Part shown: positions 1 through 7,850 of the stretch, in pieces
How positions within the stretch are numbered: the first letter of the stretch is position 1
How the letters are laid out: every line of letters starts with the position of its first letter
NCBI RefSeq assembly: GCF_022170825.1
Contig: NZ_CP081878.1
Span: 2,196,001-2,260,000 of the forward strand
Source: Exiguobacterium acetylicum
Lineage (GTDB): Bacteria > Bacillota > Bacilli > Exiguobacteriales > Exiguobacteriaceae
Reading direction: 5' to 3'
DNA: 64,000 nt
Position numbers and translations under genes: made by a program
The notes under the pieces: model-generated
Told to the model about the DNA's origin: nothing
Seen by the model: the letters and a program-made list of their open reading frames with translations, nothing else
The model's database searches: none

Positions 1-405
1 GCGCTCGATGACAGCTTCTGCTGTTGCAACGAGTTTCGGATCGGCTTGGTAGGCTGCTGGCATTCCAGGTACCTGACCATATTCGTATCCAAACGCTGTC
101 ACGTCGACGTCGTGGTGACGCACTTCCGTTGAGACGACAACATCACCGACTGTTAACCCTTCTTTAAATCCGCCAGCTGATCCCGTATTGATGACAGCAC
201 TTGGCTTATAGTGATCAAGTAAGAGTGTCGTACCGATTGCAGCATTTACTTTACCGATTCCTGACTTCAAGATGACGACGGGAACACTATTTAAAAGACC
301 TTCATAAAAATGATAGTTAGCGATGACTGTATCTTTACGTTCCGACAATTCGTTACGCAATAAATTGACTTCTTCTTCCATTGCGCCGATGATTGCGATT
401 GGCAT
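1..405 (-). CDS. mtnN: 5'-methylthioadenosine/S-adenosylhomocysteine nucleosidase, partial
   Basis: The N-terminal 135 residues are present and the C-terminus runs off the left window edge. The enzyme hydrolyses methylthioadenosine and S-adenosylhomocysteine to adenine and a thioribose or ribosyl-homocysteine, in the cytosolic methionine salvage / activated-methyl cycle. The start reads [12 protein letters not shown] with the family's catalytic Glu12, followed by the nucleoside-binding stretch with NTGSAGG near residue 75. A GGAGG-like ribosome binding site precedes the ATG. It lies downstream of greA, from which a terminator separates it. The identification is secure from the N-terminal half alone. 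Confidence 0.92.
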   Translation of the reverse strand, partial: MPIAIIGAMEEEVNLLRNELSERKDTVIANYHFYEGLLNSVPVVILKSGIGKVNAAIGTTLLLDHYKPSAVINTGSAGGFKEGLTVGDVVVSTEVRHHDVDVTAFGYEYGQVPGMPAAYQADPKLVATAEAVIER

Positions 406-421
406 ATTTCATTCCTCCATC

Positions 422-455
422 AAACAGAAAGCCGGATTGCTCCGGCTCCGTCTTC
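422..455 (-). terminator. Rho-independent terminator downstream of greA
   Basis: On the minus strand a 7-bp stem AGCCGGA / TCCGGCT with a GCAA tetraloop (430-447) is followed by TTCTGTTT. It ends the greA transcript before mtnN. Confidence 0.75.
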
Positions 456-456
456 T

Positions 457-930
457 TTATTTAATCGATGTAATTTTGACTGCGTATTCGCCGCCTGGTG
501 CTGGAACAGAGACTTGATCTCCGACTTGATGACCCATCAAGCTCTTCGCAATTGGTGATTCGTTCGAGATTTTTCCTGTAAACGGATCTGCTTCCGCACT
601 CCCGACGATCGTGTACGTATCTTCTTCATTGTCTTCGACACTTAAGAAAGTGACTGTCGTTCCGATACCAACGACAGAGATATCTTTCTCTTCTTCCGAG
701 ATGATCGCAACGTTACGAAGCATCTCTTCGAGTTGCGCAATTCGACCTTCGACCATTGCTTGTTCTTCTTTTGCTGAATCATATTCTGCGTTCTCTGAAA
801 GGTCACCGAACGAACGGGCGATTTTGATGTTCTCGACGACTTCTTTCCGGCGGACTGACTTCAATTCATTCAATTCATTTTCAATGTTCGCTTTACCTTC
901 AAGCGTCATGTAGTATTGCTTTTCTGCCAT
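457..930 (-). CDS. greA: Transcription elongation factor GreA
   Basis: 157 residues, matching the usual GreA length of about 158. GreA binds in the secondary channel of RNA polymerase and stimulates cleavage of backtracked transcripts. The N-terminal antiparallel coiled coil (about residues 1-75) carries the acidic tip region [15 protein letters not shown]. The C-terminal FKBP-like domain ends with [17 protein letters not shown] and a short tail. I chose the ATG at 930 because AAAGGAG lies about 10 nt upstream of it; an in-frame GTG at 939 sits almost on top of that site. The order trmR-udk-greA matches B. subtilis. Confidence 0.95.
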   Translation of the reverse strand: MAEKQYYMTLEGKANIENELNELKSVRRKEVVENIKIARSFGDLSENAEYDSAKEEQAMVEGRIAQLEEMLRNVAIISEEEKDISVVGIGTTVTFLSVEDNEEDTYTIVGSAEADPFTGKISNESPIAKSLMGHQVGDQVSVPAPGGEYAVKITSIK

Positions 931-962
931 TTTTGTCACGCTCCTTTTTATTCCACTAGTAT

Positions 963-990
963 AGTATATTCACATCTTTTTTGGAATCAA
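963..990 (-). promoter_or_regulatory. Candidate sigma-A promoter for greA
   Basis: Minus strand TTGATT, 16-nt spacer, TATACT, lying over the 3' end of udk. It is a moderate match to the -35/-10 consensus, so greA may be transcribed both from here and by readthrough from udk. Confidence 0.4.
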
Positions 991-1634
991 TATCCTCTTT
1001 GATCAAGTGCTGAACGATAATCAAGAATCGCTCGGATCTTCGTTACGAGTAAATCGATGGCGACATGATTCTCTCCACCTTCTGGCACGATGATATCCGC
1101 ATAACGTTTTGTTGGTTCACAGAACTGCAGATGCATCGGACGAACAACGTTCGTATACTGCTCGACGACTGAATCAATCGAGCGTCCTCGTTCGTTGATA
1201 TCACGTTGCATACGGCGAAGAATACGAACGTCAGCATCCGTATCGACGAACACCTTAATATCCATTAGTTCCCGTAACCGTTCGTCTTCAAGCGCTAAAA
1301 TTCCTTCTACGATGATAACATCGCGGGGTTCAAGATGAATCGTCTCTTGTGCCCGTGTGTGGGCGACATAGTCATATACCGGTTTTTCAACGGCAATGTT
1401 TTCACGGAGCGACTGAATGTGCTCGATCAACAGACCATTATCAAAAGCGAACGGGTGATCATAGTTTGTCTGATACCGCTCCTCCATTGATAAATCACTT
1501 TGATCTTTATAGTACGCGTCTTGCTCAATCATGACGATTGATTCACTTGGGAACGCATCGACGAGTGAACGAGCCACCGTCGTTTTCCCTGAACCCGTTC
1601 CGCCCGCTACGCCTATTACTACCGGTTTTTGCAT
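987..1634 (-). CDS. udk: Uridine kinase
   Basis: 215 residues. It phosphorylates uridine and cytidine to UMP and CMP in pyrimidine salvage. The P-loop [10 protein letters not shown] lies at residues 10-19, followed by the nucleoside-binding region with QDAYYKD and the YDHPFAFD motif typical of Udk. The ATG at 1634 is preceded by GGAGG about 10 nt upstream; the reading frame stays open further upstream but without a better start. It begins 16 nt after trmR, as in an operon. In B. subtilis two peptidase-U32 genes (trhP1/trhP2) lie between trmR and udk; they are absent here. Confidence 0.95.
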   Translation of the reverse strand: MQKPVVIGVAGGTGSGKTTVARSLVDAFPSESIVMIEQDAYYKDQSDLSMEERYQTNYDHPFAFDNGLLIEHIQSLRENIAVEKPVYDYVAHTRAQETIHLEPRDVIIVEGILALEDERLRELMDIKVFVDTDADVRILRRMQRDINERGRSIDSVVEQYTNVVRPMHLQFCEPTKRYADIIVPEGGENHVAIDLLVTKIRAILDYRSALDQRGY

Positions 1635-1650
1635 GTCATTCGTTCCTCCA

Positions 1651-2289
1651 TCATTTCGACTTTTTCCGGCTGACGGATACACCATCACCTAGTGGAAAAA
1701 TCGTCGTATCATATTGTTCTTGTTCCATCATCCAGACCGTGAATTCCTTGACGAGACGTACCAGTCGACGTCTTCTTCGATCAAACGTCTTCGGATCAGG
1801 CTCGAGGACATCTCCGTGTAAGAAGAGATTATCCGTATACAGCACGCCGCCCTCTGGAATGAGTCGACCGTACCCAGCAAAGAATTTCTTATATTGTCCT
1901 TTTGCGGCATCGATGAAGACTGCATCGAACTGCTCTTCAAGGGTTTCGGCTAATTCTACTGCATCACCAAAAATGATGTCAATCCGGTCTGCCACATCTG
2001 ACCGGGCGATGAAGGTTTTTGCTTCTTCATATCGTTTAGCATTTCGTTCGATCGTCGTAATGCGCGCATCCGGTAACGCACGTGCCATCCGGATGGCACT
2101 GTACCCAATTGCTGTTCCGACTTCTAAAATGCGCTTCGGTTGTTGTAATCGCAGGAGCGATAACAAGACTTCGGAACCGGTCAGTTCGATGATTGGTATA
2201 TGATGTTCTTCCGCGTAATGCTCCATCTCAATCAATAGAGCATCCCGAGGATGAATCATCGATTCGACATAGGTCGTGAAATCCTTCAC
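1651..2289 (-). CDS. trmR: tRNA 5-hydroxyuridine O-methyltransferase (YrrM/TrmR)
   Basis: 212 residues of the class I SAM-dependent O-methyltransferase fold. The B. subtilis orthologue at the same locus methylates 5-hydroxyuridine-34 of tRNA to 5-methoxyuridine. The SAM-binding motif EVGTAIGYS is near residues 56-64 and the metal/SAM motif IDAAKGQY near 126-133. Two GTG starts are possible, at 2298 and 2289. The AGAGGGA site is about 10 nt from the GTG at 2289 and only about 1 nt from the other, so I use 2289. Function is inferred from synteny plus family; a catechol-type methyltransferase specificity cannot be excluded. Confidence 0.85.
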   Translation of the reverse strand: MKDFTTYVESMIHPRDALLIEMEHYAEEHHIPIIELTGSEVLLSLLRLQQPKRILEVGTAIGYSAIRMARALPDARITTIERNAKRYEEAKTFIARSDVADRIDIIFGDAVELAETLEEQFDAVFIDAAKGQYKKFFAGYGRLIPEGGVLYTDNLFLHGDVLEPDPKTFDRRRRRLVRLVKEFTVWMMEQEQYDTTIFPLGDGVSVSRKKSK

Positions 2290-2317
2290 GCCATTCACTC
2301 CCTCTTCCGCATAAACA

Positions 2318-2354
2318 GGTTGACTTGAAGCGAACTTCCCGCTTCAACCCAACC
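2318..2354 (-). terminator. Hairpin between mltG and trmR
   Basis: A 15-nt inverted repeat (arms ending TTGAAGCG / CGCTTCAA, with internal mismatches) lies 6 nt after the mltG stop. On the minus strand it is followed only by TGTTTATG, a weak U-tract. It is a possible attenuator or transcript stabiliser rather than a strong terminator. Confidence 0.4.
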
Positions 2355-2360
2355 CGTTGC

Positions 2361-3509
2361 TCATTGCTCTTTACTCGCTTCGTATTCTACCCATTCCGGT
2401 TTATACTTGACGACGTTTCGTTGATGTTCTTCATATGTCTCTTCATATAAAATCTGTCCTCGTGGATGTTCATCACTTGGTGGACGGGCGAAGAAATAGA
2501 CATATTTTGTTTTATTCGGGTTTAAGACAGCTAACACGGAATCTTTACTGACGGTTGAAATCGGACCGATTGGAATTCCTTCGTACTTATATGTGTTGTA
2601 CTTCGAGTTATTCTCAAGATCCTTCAGCGTCGTTAAAGCCGTATTTTCACCTGTGCCATACCAAACGGTTGGATCTGATTGGAGCTTCATTCCATCATCC
2701 AAGCGATTTTTGAAGACACCTGCGATTTCACGACGATCATCTGGTGTCGCTGCTTCACGCTCGACCATGGAACCGAGGCTGAGTACTTCATGGAAGGTCA
2801 TGCCTGATTTTCGAATGGCATCCTCATTTTCATCATAAACTTTTTCTGTTTCATCGAGCATCGTCTCGACGATTTGATCAATGCTTTTTCCTTTATCAAA
2901 CTCATACGTTGCCGGGAAGAGATAGCCTTCAAGTGCGTATAAGACACCATCTTTCTTCACTTCATCCGTCAACATCGGATATTTTTCAATCATTCCGTCG
3001 ATAAACGTCGCATCCGTCAATTCTTTTCGAACTGTCTCTTCTTTAAACTTTGTCGCTTTCGCAATCAAAGCAATTTGACGATCCATCGTGATACCTTCTG
3101 GTAAGGTAATCTTCACATCCGCTGCCTTCATGACCGTTCCCGTCTTCAATTCATTGATGATTTCATCCGGAGACATGGCTTGTGACAGTGTATACGTTCC
3201 CGCCTGGAATGACGATTCATTCTTATAACGGACGTAATAACGGAAAATCGTTTCGTTCGCAATCAAGTCTTTTTCTTTTAGTAGAGAAGCAATCGTACTC
3301 GTTCCAGCTCCTAAAGGAATCTCAATCTTGACGGATTTCGTCGCTTCTTCATCGACCGGTTCAAGCGCATTTTTCAAAAAGACATAGACGACTCCACTTG
3401 CAACTAGAAAAATCGTCAATAAAACAGAAAGGATGATCAGCGTAATCCGGCGTGATGTCCGGCGTCGCCTTTTTTCGATTTCAGCATTTTGCTTCCATTC
3501 GTTCTCCAT
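2361..3509 (-). CDS. mltG: Endolytic murein transglycosylase MltG
   Basis: 382 residues of the YceG-like family. It cleaves nascent glycan strands near the membrane and so limits peptidoglycan chain length. An Arg-rich cytosolic N-terminus is followed by one membrane segment (about residues 22-45), then the extracellular domain. The catalytic Glu is expected in the SMVEREA motif near residue 250. The C-terminal part has YNTYKYEGIPIGPI and PSDEHPRGQILYEETYEEH, both typical of the family. An AAGGAGG site precedes the ATG. The order mltG-trmR-udk-greA matches B. subtilis yrrL-yrrM...udk-greA. Confidence 0.93.
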   Translation of the reverse strand: MENEWKQNAEIEKRRRRTSRRITLIILSVLLTIFLVASGVVYVFLKNALEPVDEEATKSVKIEIPLGAGTSTIASLLKEKDLIANETIFRYYVRYKNESSFQAGTYTLSQAMSPDEIINELKTGTVMKAADVKITLPEGITMDRQIALIAKATKFKEETVRKELTDATFIDGMIEKYPMLTDEVKKDGVLYALEGYLFPATYEFDKGKSIDQIVETMLDETEKVYDENEDAIRKSGMTFHEVLSLGSMVEREAATPDDRREIAGVFKNRLDDGMKLQSDPTVWYGTGENTALTTLKDLENNSKYNTYKYEGIPIGPISTVSKDSVLAVLNPNKTKYVYFFARPPSDEHPRGQILYEETYEEHQRNVVKYKPEWVEYEASKEQ

Positions 3510-3535
3510 CGGTTCCTCCTTCTTCTCTTAAAACA

Positions 3536-3574
3536 AGGTGACATCGTAAGAGAAAGTCTCTTACGACGTCACCT
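3536..3574 (-). terminator. Rho-independent terminator downstream of the DUF1292 genes
   Basis: An 18-bp stem (AGGTGAC...AAGAGA paired with TCTCTTA...GTCACCT, one G-U pair, CTT loop) is followed on the minus strand by TTGTTTT. It separates the alaS-ireB-ruvX-DUF1292 unit from mltG. Confidence 0.85.
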
Positions 3575-3587
3575 GTCATGAGTCGGG

Positions 3588-3881
3588 TTAGTCTAACTGA
3601 TCTTCAAGAGTGTTAAAGACTTCTTCGATTTCATCCCAAGTCTCTGTATCATCTTCATCGATTGGTACGAGGTTGAAGTCGTTGTCTCCATCACCGTATT
3701 CGTCGAGTTCGTAAACGAAGATATCGACTTCTTCTGCTTCGTCATAATCTGCTCCAATTGGCTCGAGGAAGATGTAAGTCTTGCTCGAACGTGGGCTTTC
3801 ATAACGTAGACGTTCTGCGAATTCGAAATCATTTCCTTCGCCGTCCGGAATTACGTAACGTGTTGGTTCATTCTGTTGCAT
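3588..3881 (-). CDS. DUF1292 family protein, copy 2 (YrzB-like)
   Basis: 97 residues, strongly acidic. It has the DUF1292 pattern of two beta-rich halves: an aromatic KTYIFLEP strand, then a run of Asp/Glu around EVDIFVYELDEYGDGDNDFNLVPID and an ETWDEIEEVFNTL helix. B. subtilis carries one such gene (yrzB) after ruvX; here there are two in tandem. Its ATG lies inside the last codons of copy 1 (14-nt overlap), implying translational coupling. The molecular function of DUF1292 is unknown to me; small cytosolic acidic protein is all the sequence supports. Confidence 0.85.
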   Translation of the reverse strand: MQQNEPTRYVIPDGEGNDFEFAERLRYESPRSSKTYIFLEPIGADYDEAEEVDIFVYELDEYGDGDNDFNLVPIDEDDTETWDEIEEVFNTLEDQLD

Positions 3882-4155
3882 CAGTGATCCGCTCCTTTAA
3901 CGCAAGCTCGAGTTCATCCCAAGTTTGCTCATCATTTTCATCGATCAGGCTCAATTCAAAATCATCTTCGCCTTCTCCATATTCATCGATCTCACAGATG
4001 ATCAAATCATCTGCTCCTTCGTCAGGGTTACCGATCATTTCAAGAAACAGATAGGTTTTTCCTGTACGTTCACTCGAGTAACGGTACCATTCTTCGAAAA
4101 GATGTTCCCCGCCCTCTTCATCTGGAAAGAGATACTGACGTTTTTCTTCAGCCAT
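3868..4155 (-). CDS. DUF1292 family protein, copy 1 (YrzB-like)
   Basis: 95 residues, acidic, clearly a paralogue of the next gene. Shared features in the same order are YLFPDEEG near the N-terminus, GKTYLFLEMIG, then ICEIDEYGEGEDDFELSLIDENDEQTWDELE. I start it at the ATG at 4155 because the GGGGGAG site lies 7 nt upstream; an in-frame ATG at 4173 has no comparable site. It follows ruvX with a short gap, so the two copies are the tail of the alaS-ireB-ruvX unit. Function unknown. Confidence 0.85.
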   Translation of the reverse strand: MAEEKRQYLFPDEEGGEHLFEEWYRYSSERTGKTYLFLEMIGNPDEGADDLIICEIDEYGEGEDDFELSLIDENDEQTWDELELALKERITDATE

Positions 4156-4169
4156 CGGTTTCTCCCCCT

Positions 4170-4592
4170 TCATCGGTTCGTCCGATCCAAATACGATTGC
4201 AGGATCATGACAGCAGCCATCTTATCGATGACTTGTTTGCGTTTCTTACGGCTGACATCGGCATCGATCAGCATCCGTTCTGCTTGCATCGTCGTCAAGC
4301 GTTCATCCATGAAGACGACCTCAAGTCCGGTATGCTGTTCGATTTCCTTCGCAAAGGCTTGACTCGCCTCTGCACGGGGACCGATGGAACCGTTCATGTT
4401 TTTCGGAAGACCAATGACTAAGATTTCGACATTGTATGTCTTCATGATGACATCGAGCCGTTTGAAGGCTTCTGGATAATCGGGTTCCGTCCACTTGACC
4501 GTCTCGACGCCTTGTGCCGTCCAGCCCATCAAGTCACTGACCGCTACTCCAATCGTCTTCGAACCGACATCTAGCCCCATTGCACGTTTCAT
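4170..4592 (-). CDS. ruvX: Holliday junction resolvase-like RuvX/YqgF
   Basis: 140 residues with an RNase H-like fold. Family members are linked to Holliday junction cleavage and to processing of the 16S rRNA 5' end; which applies here is not decided by sequence. Visible motifs are [15 protein letters not shown] at the N-terminus (first catalytic Asp at position 8), [11 protein letters not shown] in the middle, [15 protein letters not shown], and a C-terminal [13 protein letters not shown] with the last acidic residue. The start overlaps the ireB stop by 4 nt (ATGA). Confidence 0.93.
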   Translation of the reverse strand: MKRAMGLDVGSKTIGVAVSDLMGWTAQGVETVKWTEPDYPEAFKRLDVIMKTYNVEILVIGLPKNMNGSIGPRAEASQAFAKEIEQHTGLEVVFMDERLTTMQAERMLIDADVSRKKRKQVIDKMAAVMILQSYLDRTNR

Positions 4593-4858
4593 TTTGAATT
4601 TCCACTCTCCGCCAAATAAGATTTCACGAGTTCTTCGAGCAATTCGTCGCGTTCAATCTTACGAATTAAGTTACGTGCGTCATTATGACGAGGAATGTAA
4701 GCAGGATCTCCAGATAGGAGATAGCCGACGATTTGGTTGATCGGATGATATCCTTTTTCTTCTAAAGCATGATAGACCGTCAACAACACATCACGTGTCG
4801 CTGCTTTGTTATCGTCTTCTGGAAAGTTGAATTTCATCGTTTGATCCATCTGACTCAC
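4589..4858 (-). CDS. IreB family regulatory phosphoprotein (YrzL)
   Basis: 89 residues (UPF0297/DUF965). In Enterococcus faecalis the homologue IreB is a substrate of the PASTA Ser/Thr kinase IreK and adjusts cephalosporin tolerance. I use the GTG at 4858 because AGAGGTG is correctly spaced and the resulting protein puts a Thr at position 7 in DQTMKFNF. That corresponds, from memory, to one of the IreB phosphorylation sites (Thr7); the position-4 Thr of IreB is Met here. The rest ([32 protein letters not shown]) is the very conserved family core. It follows alaS after 34 nt. Confidence 0.9.
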   Translation of the reverse strand: MSQMDQTMKFNFPEDDNKAATRDVLLTVYHALEEKGYHPINQIVGYLLSGDPAYIPRHNDARNLIRKIERDELLEELVKSYLAESGNSK

Positions 4859-4892
4859 GTTCATCACCTCTTTCATATACACTACGTTTCTA

Positions 4893-7535
4893 TTATGCCA
4901 GTGATTGCACGTATTGTGAAGCATACGCGAGTGCTTCTTCTAATTTCGACGCATCTTTTCCGCCAGCTTGAGCCATGTCAGGGCGACCGCCACCGCCACC
5001 ACCGCAGCGTGTTGCGACTTCCTTGATCAATTTACCAGCATGATATCCTTGGTCGATTAAATCTTTTGAGACGCTTGCGACGAGATTGACTTTCTCACCT
5101 TGGGCACTACCGAGTACGATGATTGCTGATCCGAGCGAGCTTTTCAACTCATCCATCATGCCACGAAGTGCATCCATGTCTGAGACGTCGACGCGTTTCG
5201 CAAGGACACGTACACCGTTGATTTCCTCAACATCGTTCTTGAGCGAAGCAGCTTCGATGTTCGCAAGTTTTGCTTGCAACGATTCGTTTGCCCGTTCCGT
5301 CTCGCGGAGCTGTTGTTGCAACGCTTCGATACGGACAGGAACTTCCGTCGTTTTTGTCTTCAAGACAGACGCTGCTTGCTCAAGTGTTTCTAAGTTTTGG
5401 TTCATGACACGATACGCGCCTGCACCCGTTACGGCTTCGATTCGGCGTGTCCCTGCACCGATACCAGACTCCGAAACGATTTTGAACAATCCGATTTCGG
5501 CTGTGTTTCCGACGTGGATCCCGCCACACAATTCGATCGAGTATGTGCCAGCTGAGACGACACGGACAGTTTCGCCGTACTTCTCACCGAACAATGCCAT
5601 TGCGCCTTTTGCTTTTGCATCGGCAATGTTCATCTCTTCGATATCGACCGGTAGCGATGACCAAATCGCTTGGTTAACGTCTTGTTCGATTTTCGTCAAC
5701 TCTTCTTGTGTCACTGCACCGAAGTGTGAGAAGTCAAAACGAAGACGTTCTGGAGAAACGAGTGATCCCGCTTGGTTGACGTGTGTTCCGAGCGTATCTT
5801 TTAATGCTTTATGAAGCAAGTGTGTTGCCGTATGGTTTTTCGTGACTGCTTTACGTTCTGCTGCTTCGACATTTGCAACGACATCTGCTGCTTCCGTTGC
5901 AATCCCTGTACGGACGATGACTGTGTGCAAGTTCTGACCGTTTGGTGCTTTTTGAACATCTTTGACATCAAGAACGAAGTCCTTGCCTTCGATTGTTCCT
6001 GTATCTGCGACTTCACCACCACTTTCAGCGTAGAACGGCGTGATGTCGAGAATAACTTGTGCTTCTTCACCAGCAGCCACTTCTGTGACTCGTTCTCCAT
6101 CATGCAACAATGCGATGATTTTTGCATCCGCCTTAAGGTCGGTATAACCGACGAACGTACTTTTATCTTTTAACGTCGAGAGGACTTCCGATTGCTGTTG
6201 CATCGAACCACTCTCTTCACGCGCTGCGCGCGCACGCTGGCGTTGTGCATCCATCGCTTGTTTGAAGCCTTCTTCATCAACAGACATCTGATGATCTTCT
6301 GCATACTCGACCGTCAATTCAAGTGGGAAACCGTATGTGTCATACAGACGGAACGCATCTTCACCACTGATGACGTGCTCACCGTTTGCTTTAGAATTCT
6401 GAGCGACCGTATTCAAGATTGCAAGACCGTCATGAAGCGTTTCGTGGAAACGCTCTTCTTCATTTTTAATGACGCGTTTAATGAAGTCTGCTTTTTCTGG
6501 AACTTGTGGGTAGAAGTCGACCATGACGTTACCGACCGTATCGACAAGTTCATACATGAACGGACGCTCGATCCCAAGCATTTTCGCATAACGAACCGCA
6601 CGGCGTAATAAACGACGAAGGACGTATCCGCGACCTTCATTCGAAGGAAGCGCACCGTCACCGATTGCGAATGAAACCGTACGGATGTGGTCTGCGATAA
6701 CTTTGAACGCCACATCGAGTTTCGAGTCGTCACGGTAGATTTTGCCGCTAATCTCTTCTGTTTTATGAATGATCGGCATGAACAGATCCGTATCGAAGTT
6801 CGTCGGGACGTCCTGCATGACACACGCCATCCGTTCGAGTCCCATCCCTGTATCGATGTTTTTACGTGGAAGTTCCGTATAGTTGCCGTGTCCATCGTGG
6901 TTGTACTGACTGAAAACGATATTCCAGATCTCGAGATAGCGTTCGTTTTCGCCACCTGGGTAAAGCTCTGAATCATTCGGATCGTCTCCAAAAGCCGGAC
7001 CGCGATCGAAGAAGATTTCCGTGTTCGGACCAGATGGACCTTCACCGATTTCCCAGAAGTTATCTTCTAGCGGAATGATGCGCTCAGCCGGTACGCCGAG
7101 TTCAAGCCAGATTTGACGCGCTGCGTCATCTTCCGGGTGAATCGTAACCGAGAGACGTTCCGGGTCTAGACCGTACCAATCATCACTCGTTAAGAGTTCC
7201 CAACCCCATTTGATGGCATCTTCACGGAAGTAATCACCGACGGAGAAGTTTCCGAGCATTTCGAAGAACGTATGGTGACGTGCTGTTTTCCCGACGTTTT
7301 CGATATCATTCGTCCGGATCGATTTTTGTGCGTTGACGATACGTGGATTGTCAGGAATGACACGACCATCAAAATATTTCTTAAGTGTCGCAACACCTGA
7401 GTTGATCCACAAGAGTGATGGATCTTCGACCGGTACGAGTGAAGCACTCGGTTCGATCGCATGCCCTTTGCTTTGGAAGAAATCGAGATACATCTGACGG
7501 ATTTGTGCACCCGTTAATGGTTTTAATGCTTTCAT
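4893..7535 (-). CDS. alaS: Alanine--tRNA ligase
   Basis: 880 residues, full length. It charges tRNA-Ala in the cytosol and carries its own editing domain against Ser and Gly mischarging. The N-terminal class II catalytic core shows [17 protein letters not shown] and DTGMGLERM. The editing-domain zinc ligands are seen as HTATHLLH and CGGIH. A Gly-rich C-Ala region ([16 protein letters not shown]) closes the protein. Expression is probably controlled by the Ala-type T-box riboswitch immediately upstream. It heads the unit alaS-ireB-ruvX-DUF1292. Confidence 0.97.
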   Translation of the reverse strand: MKALKPLTGAQIRQMYLDFFQSKGHAIEPSASLVPVEDPSLLWINSGVATLKKYFDGRVIPDNPRIVNAQKSIRTNDIENVGKTARHHTFFEMLGNFSVGDYFREDAIKWGWELLTSDDWYGLDPERLSVTIHPEDDAARQIWLELGVPAERIIPLEDNFWEIGEGPSGPNTEIFFDRGPAFGDDPNDSELYPGGENERYLEIWNIVFSQYNHDGHGNYTELPRKNIDTGMGLERMACVMQDVPTNFDTDLFMPIIHKTEEISGKIYRDDSKLDVAFKVIADHIRTVSFAIGDGALPSNEGRGYVLRRLLRRAVRYAKMLGIERPFMYELVDTVGNVMVDFYPQVPEKADFIKRVIKNEEERFHETLHDGLAILNTVAQNSKANGEHVISGEDAFRLYDTYGFPLELTVEYAEDHQMSVDEEGFKQAMDAQRQRARAAREESGSMQQQSEVLSTLKDKSTFVGYTDLKADAKIIALLHDGERVTEVAAGEEAQVILDITPFYAESGGEVADTGTIEGKDFVLDVKDVQKAPNGQNLHTVIVRTGIATEAADVVANVEAAERKAVTKNHTATHLLHKALKDTLGTHVNQAGSLVSPERLRFDFSHFGAVTQEELTKIEQDVNQAIWSSLPVDIEEMNIADAKAKGAMALFGEKYGETVRVVSAGTYSIELCGGIHVGNTAEIGLFKIVSESGIGAGTRRIEAVTGAGAYRVMNQNLETLEQAASVLKTKTTEVPVRIEALQQQLRETERANESLQAKLANIEAASLKNDVEEINGVRVLAKRVDVSDMDALRGMMDELKSSLGSAIIVLGSAQGEKVNLVASVSKDLIDQGYHAGKLIKEVATRCGGGGGGRPDMAQAGGKDASKLEEALAYASQYVQSLA

Positions 7536-7564
7536 GAACAGTTACCCCCATTGTTTTATTTGGA

Positions 7565-7792
7565 CGCAAAAAAAGCGATGCTTTCATCCCTGAAAAGGGA
7601 CGAAAGCATCGCTTCCGTGGTACCACCCTCGTTCGTAAGCAACTACATTGCTTACCTCGAACATCTGATAACGGGGATGACCCGCAGGTGTTTACACCCG
7701 ACTCCGGAAGGAGCTTCAAAGGAACTCGAGAAAGTGATTGCAGCAGATTCACTTCTCTCTGGACTCGAGTTTTCCTTTTACTTATCTTCCAT
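7565..7792 (-). promoter_or_regulatory. T-box riboswitch leader of alaS (Ala specifier GCU)
   Basis: This fills the gap between alaS and recD2. The minus strand contains Stem I opening with GGAAGATAAGTA at 7790 (the AGTA loop motif), an AGAGAG bulge, and the returning strand with GAAGCTC at 7711-7717, which places GCU (Ala) as the specifier at 7712-7714. The T-box GGGTGGTACCACGG is at 7615-7628. It is followed by a long terminator hairpin at 7568-7614 ending in seven T's. Uncharged tRNA-Ala should pair with the specifier and T-box and allow readthrough into alaS. Confidence 0.92.
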
Positions 7793-7821
7793 CAACGTGT
7801 TACGTCCATTCATCTATCGTG

Positions 7822-7850
7822 ATTATTACCTATCGAACAGCATCCGTCAA
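7822..7850 (-). promoter_or_regulatory. Sigma-A promoter of the alaS T-box transcript
   Basis: Minus strand TTGACG (7845-7850), 17-nt spacer, AATAAT (7822-7827): 5/6 matches in each element. The -35 overlaps the last codons of recD2 and the start point falls 25-30 nt before Stem I. Confidence 0.7.

Noticed and set aside
1538-2203. 221-residue plus-strand reading frame opposite trmR and udk
   Set aside because: Overlaps two well-supported genes on the other strand; no ribosome site or recognisable domain.
5086-5814. 242-residue plus-strand reading frame opposite alaS
   Set aside because: It is the antisense shadow of a highly conserved gene, rich in Ser/Thr/Arg, with no ribosome site.
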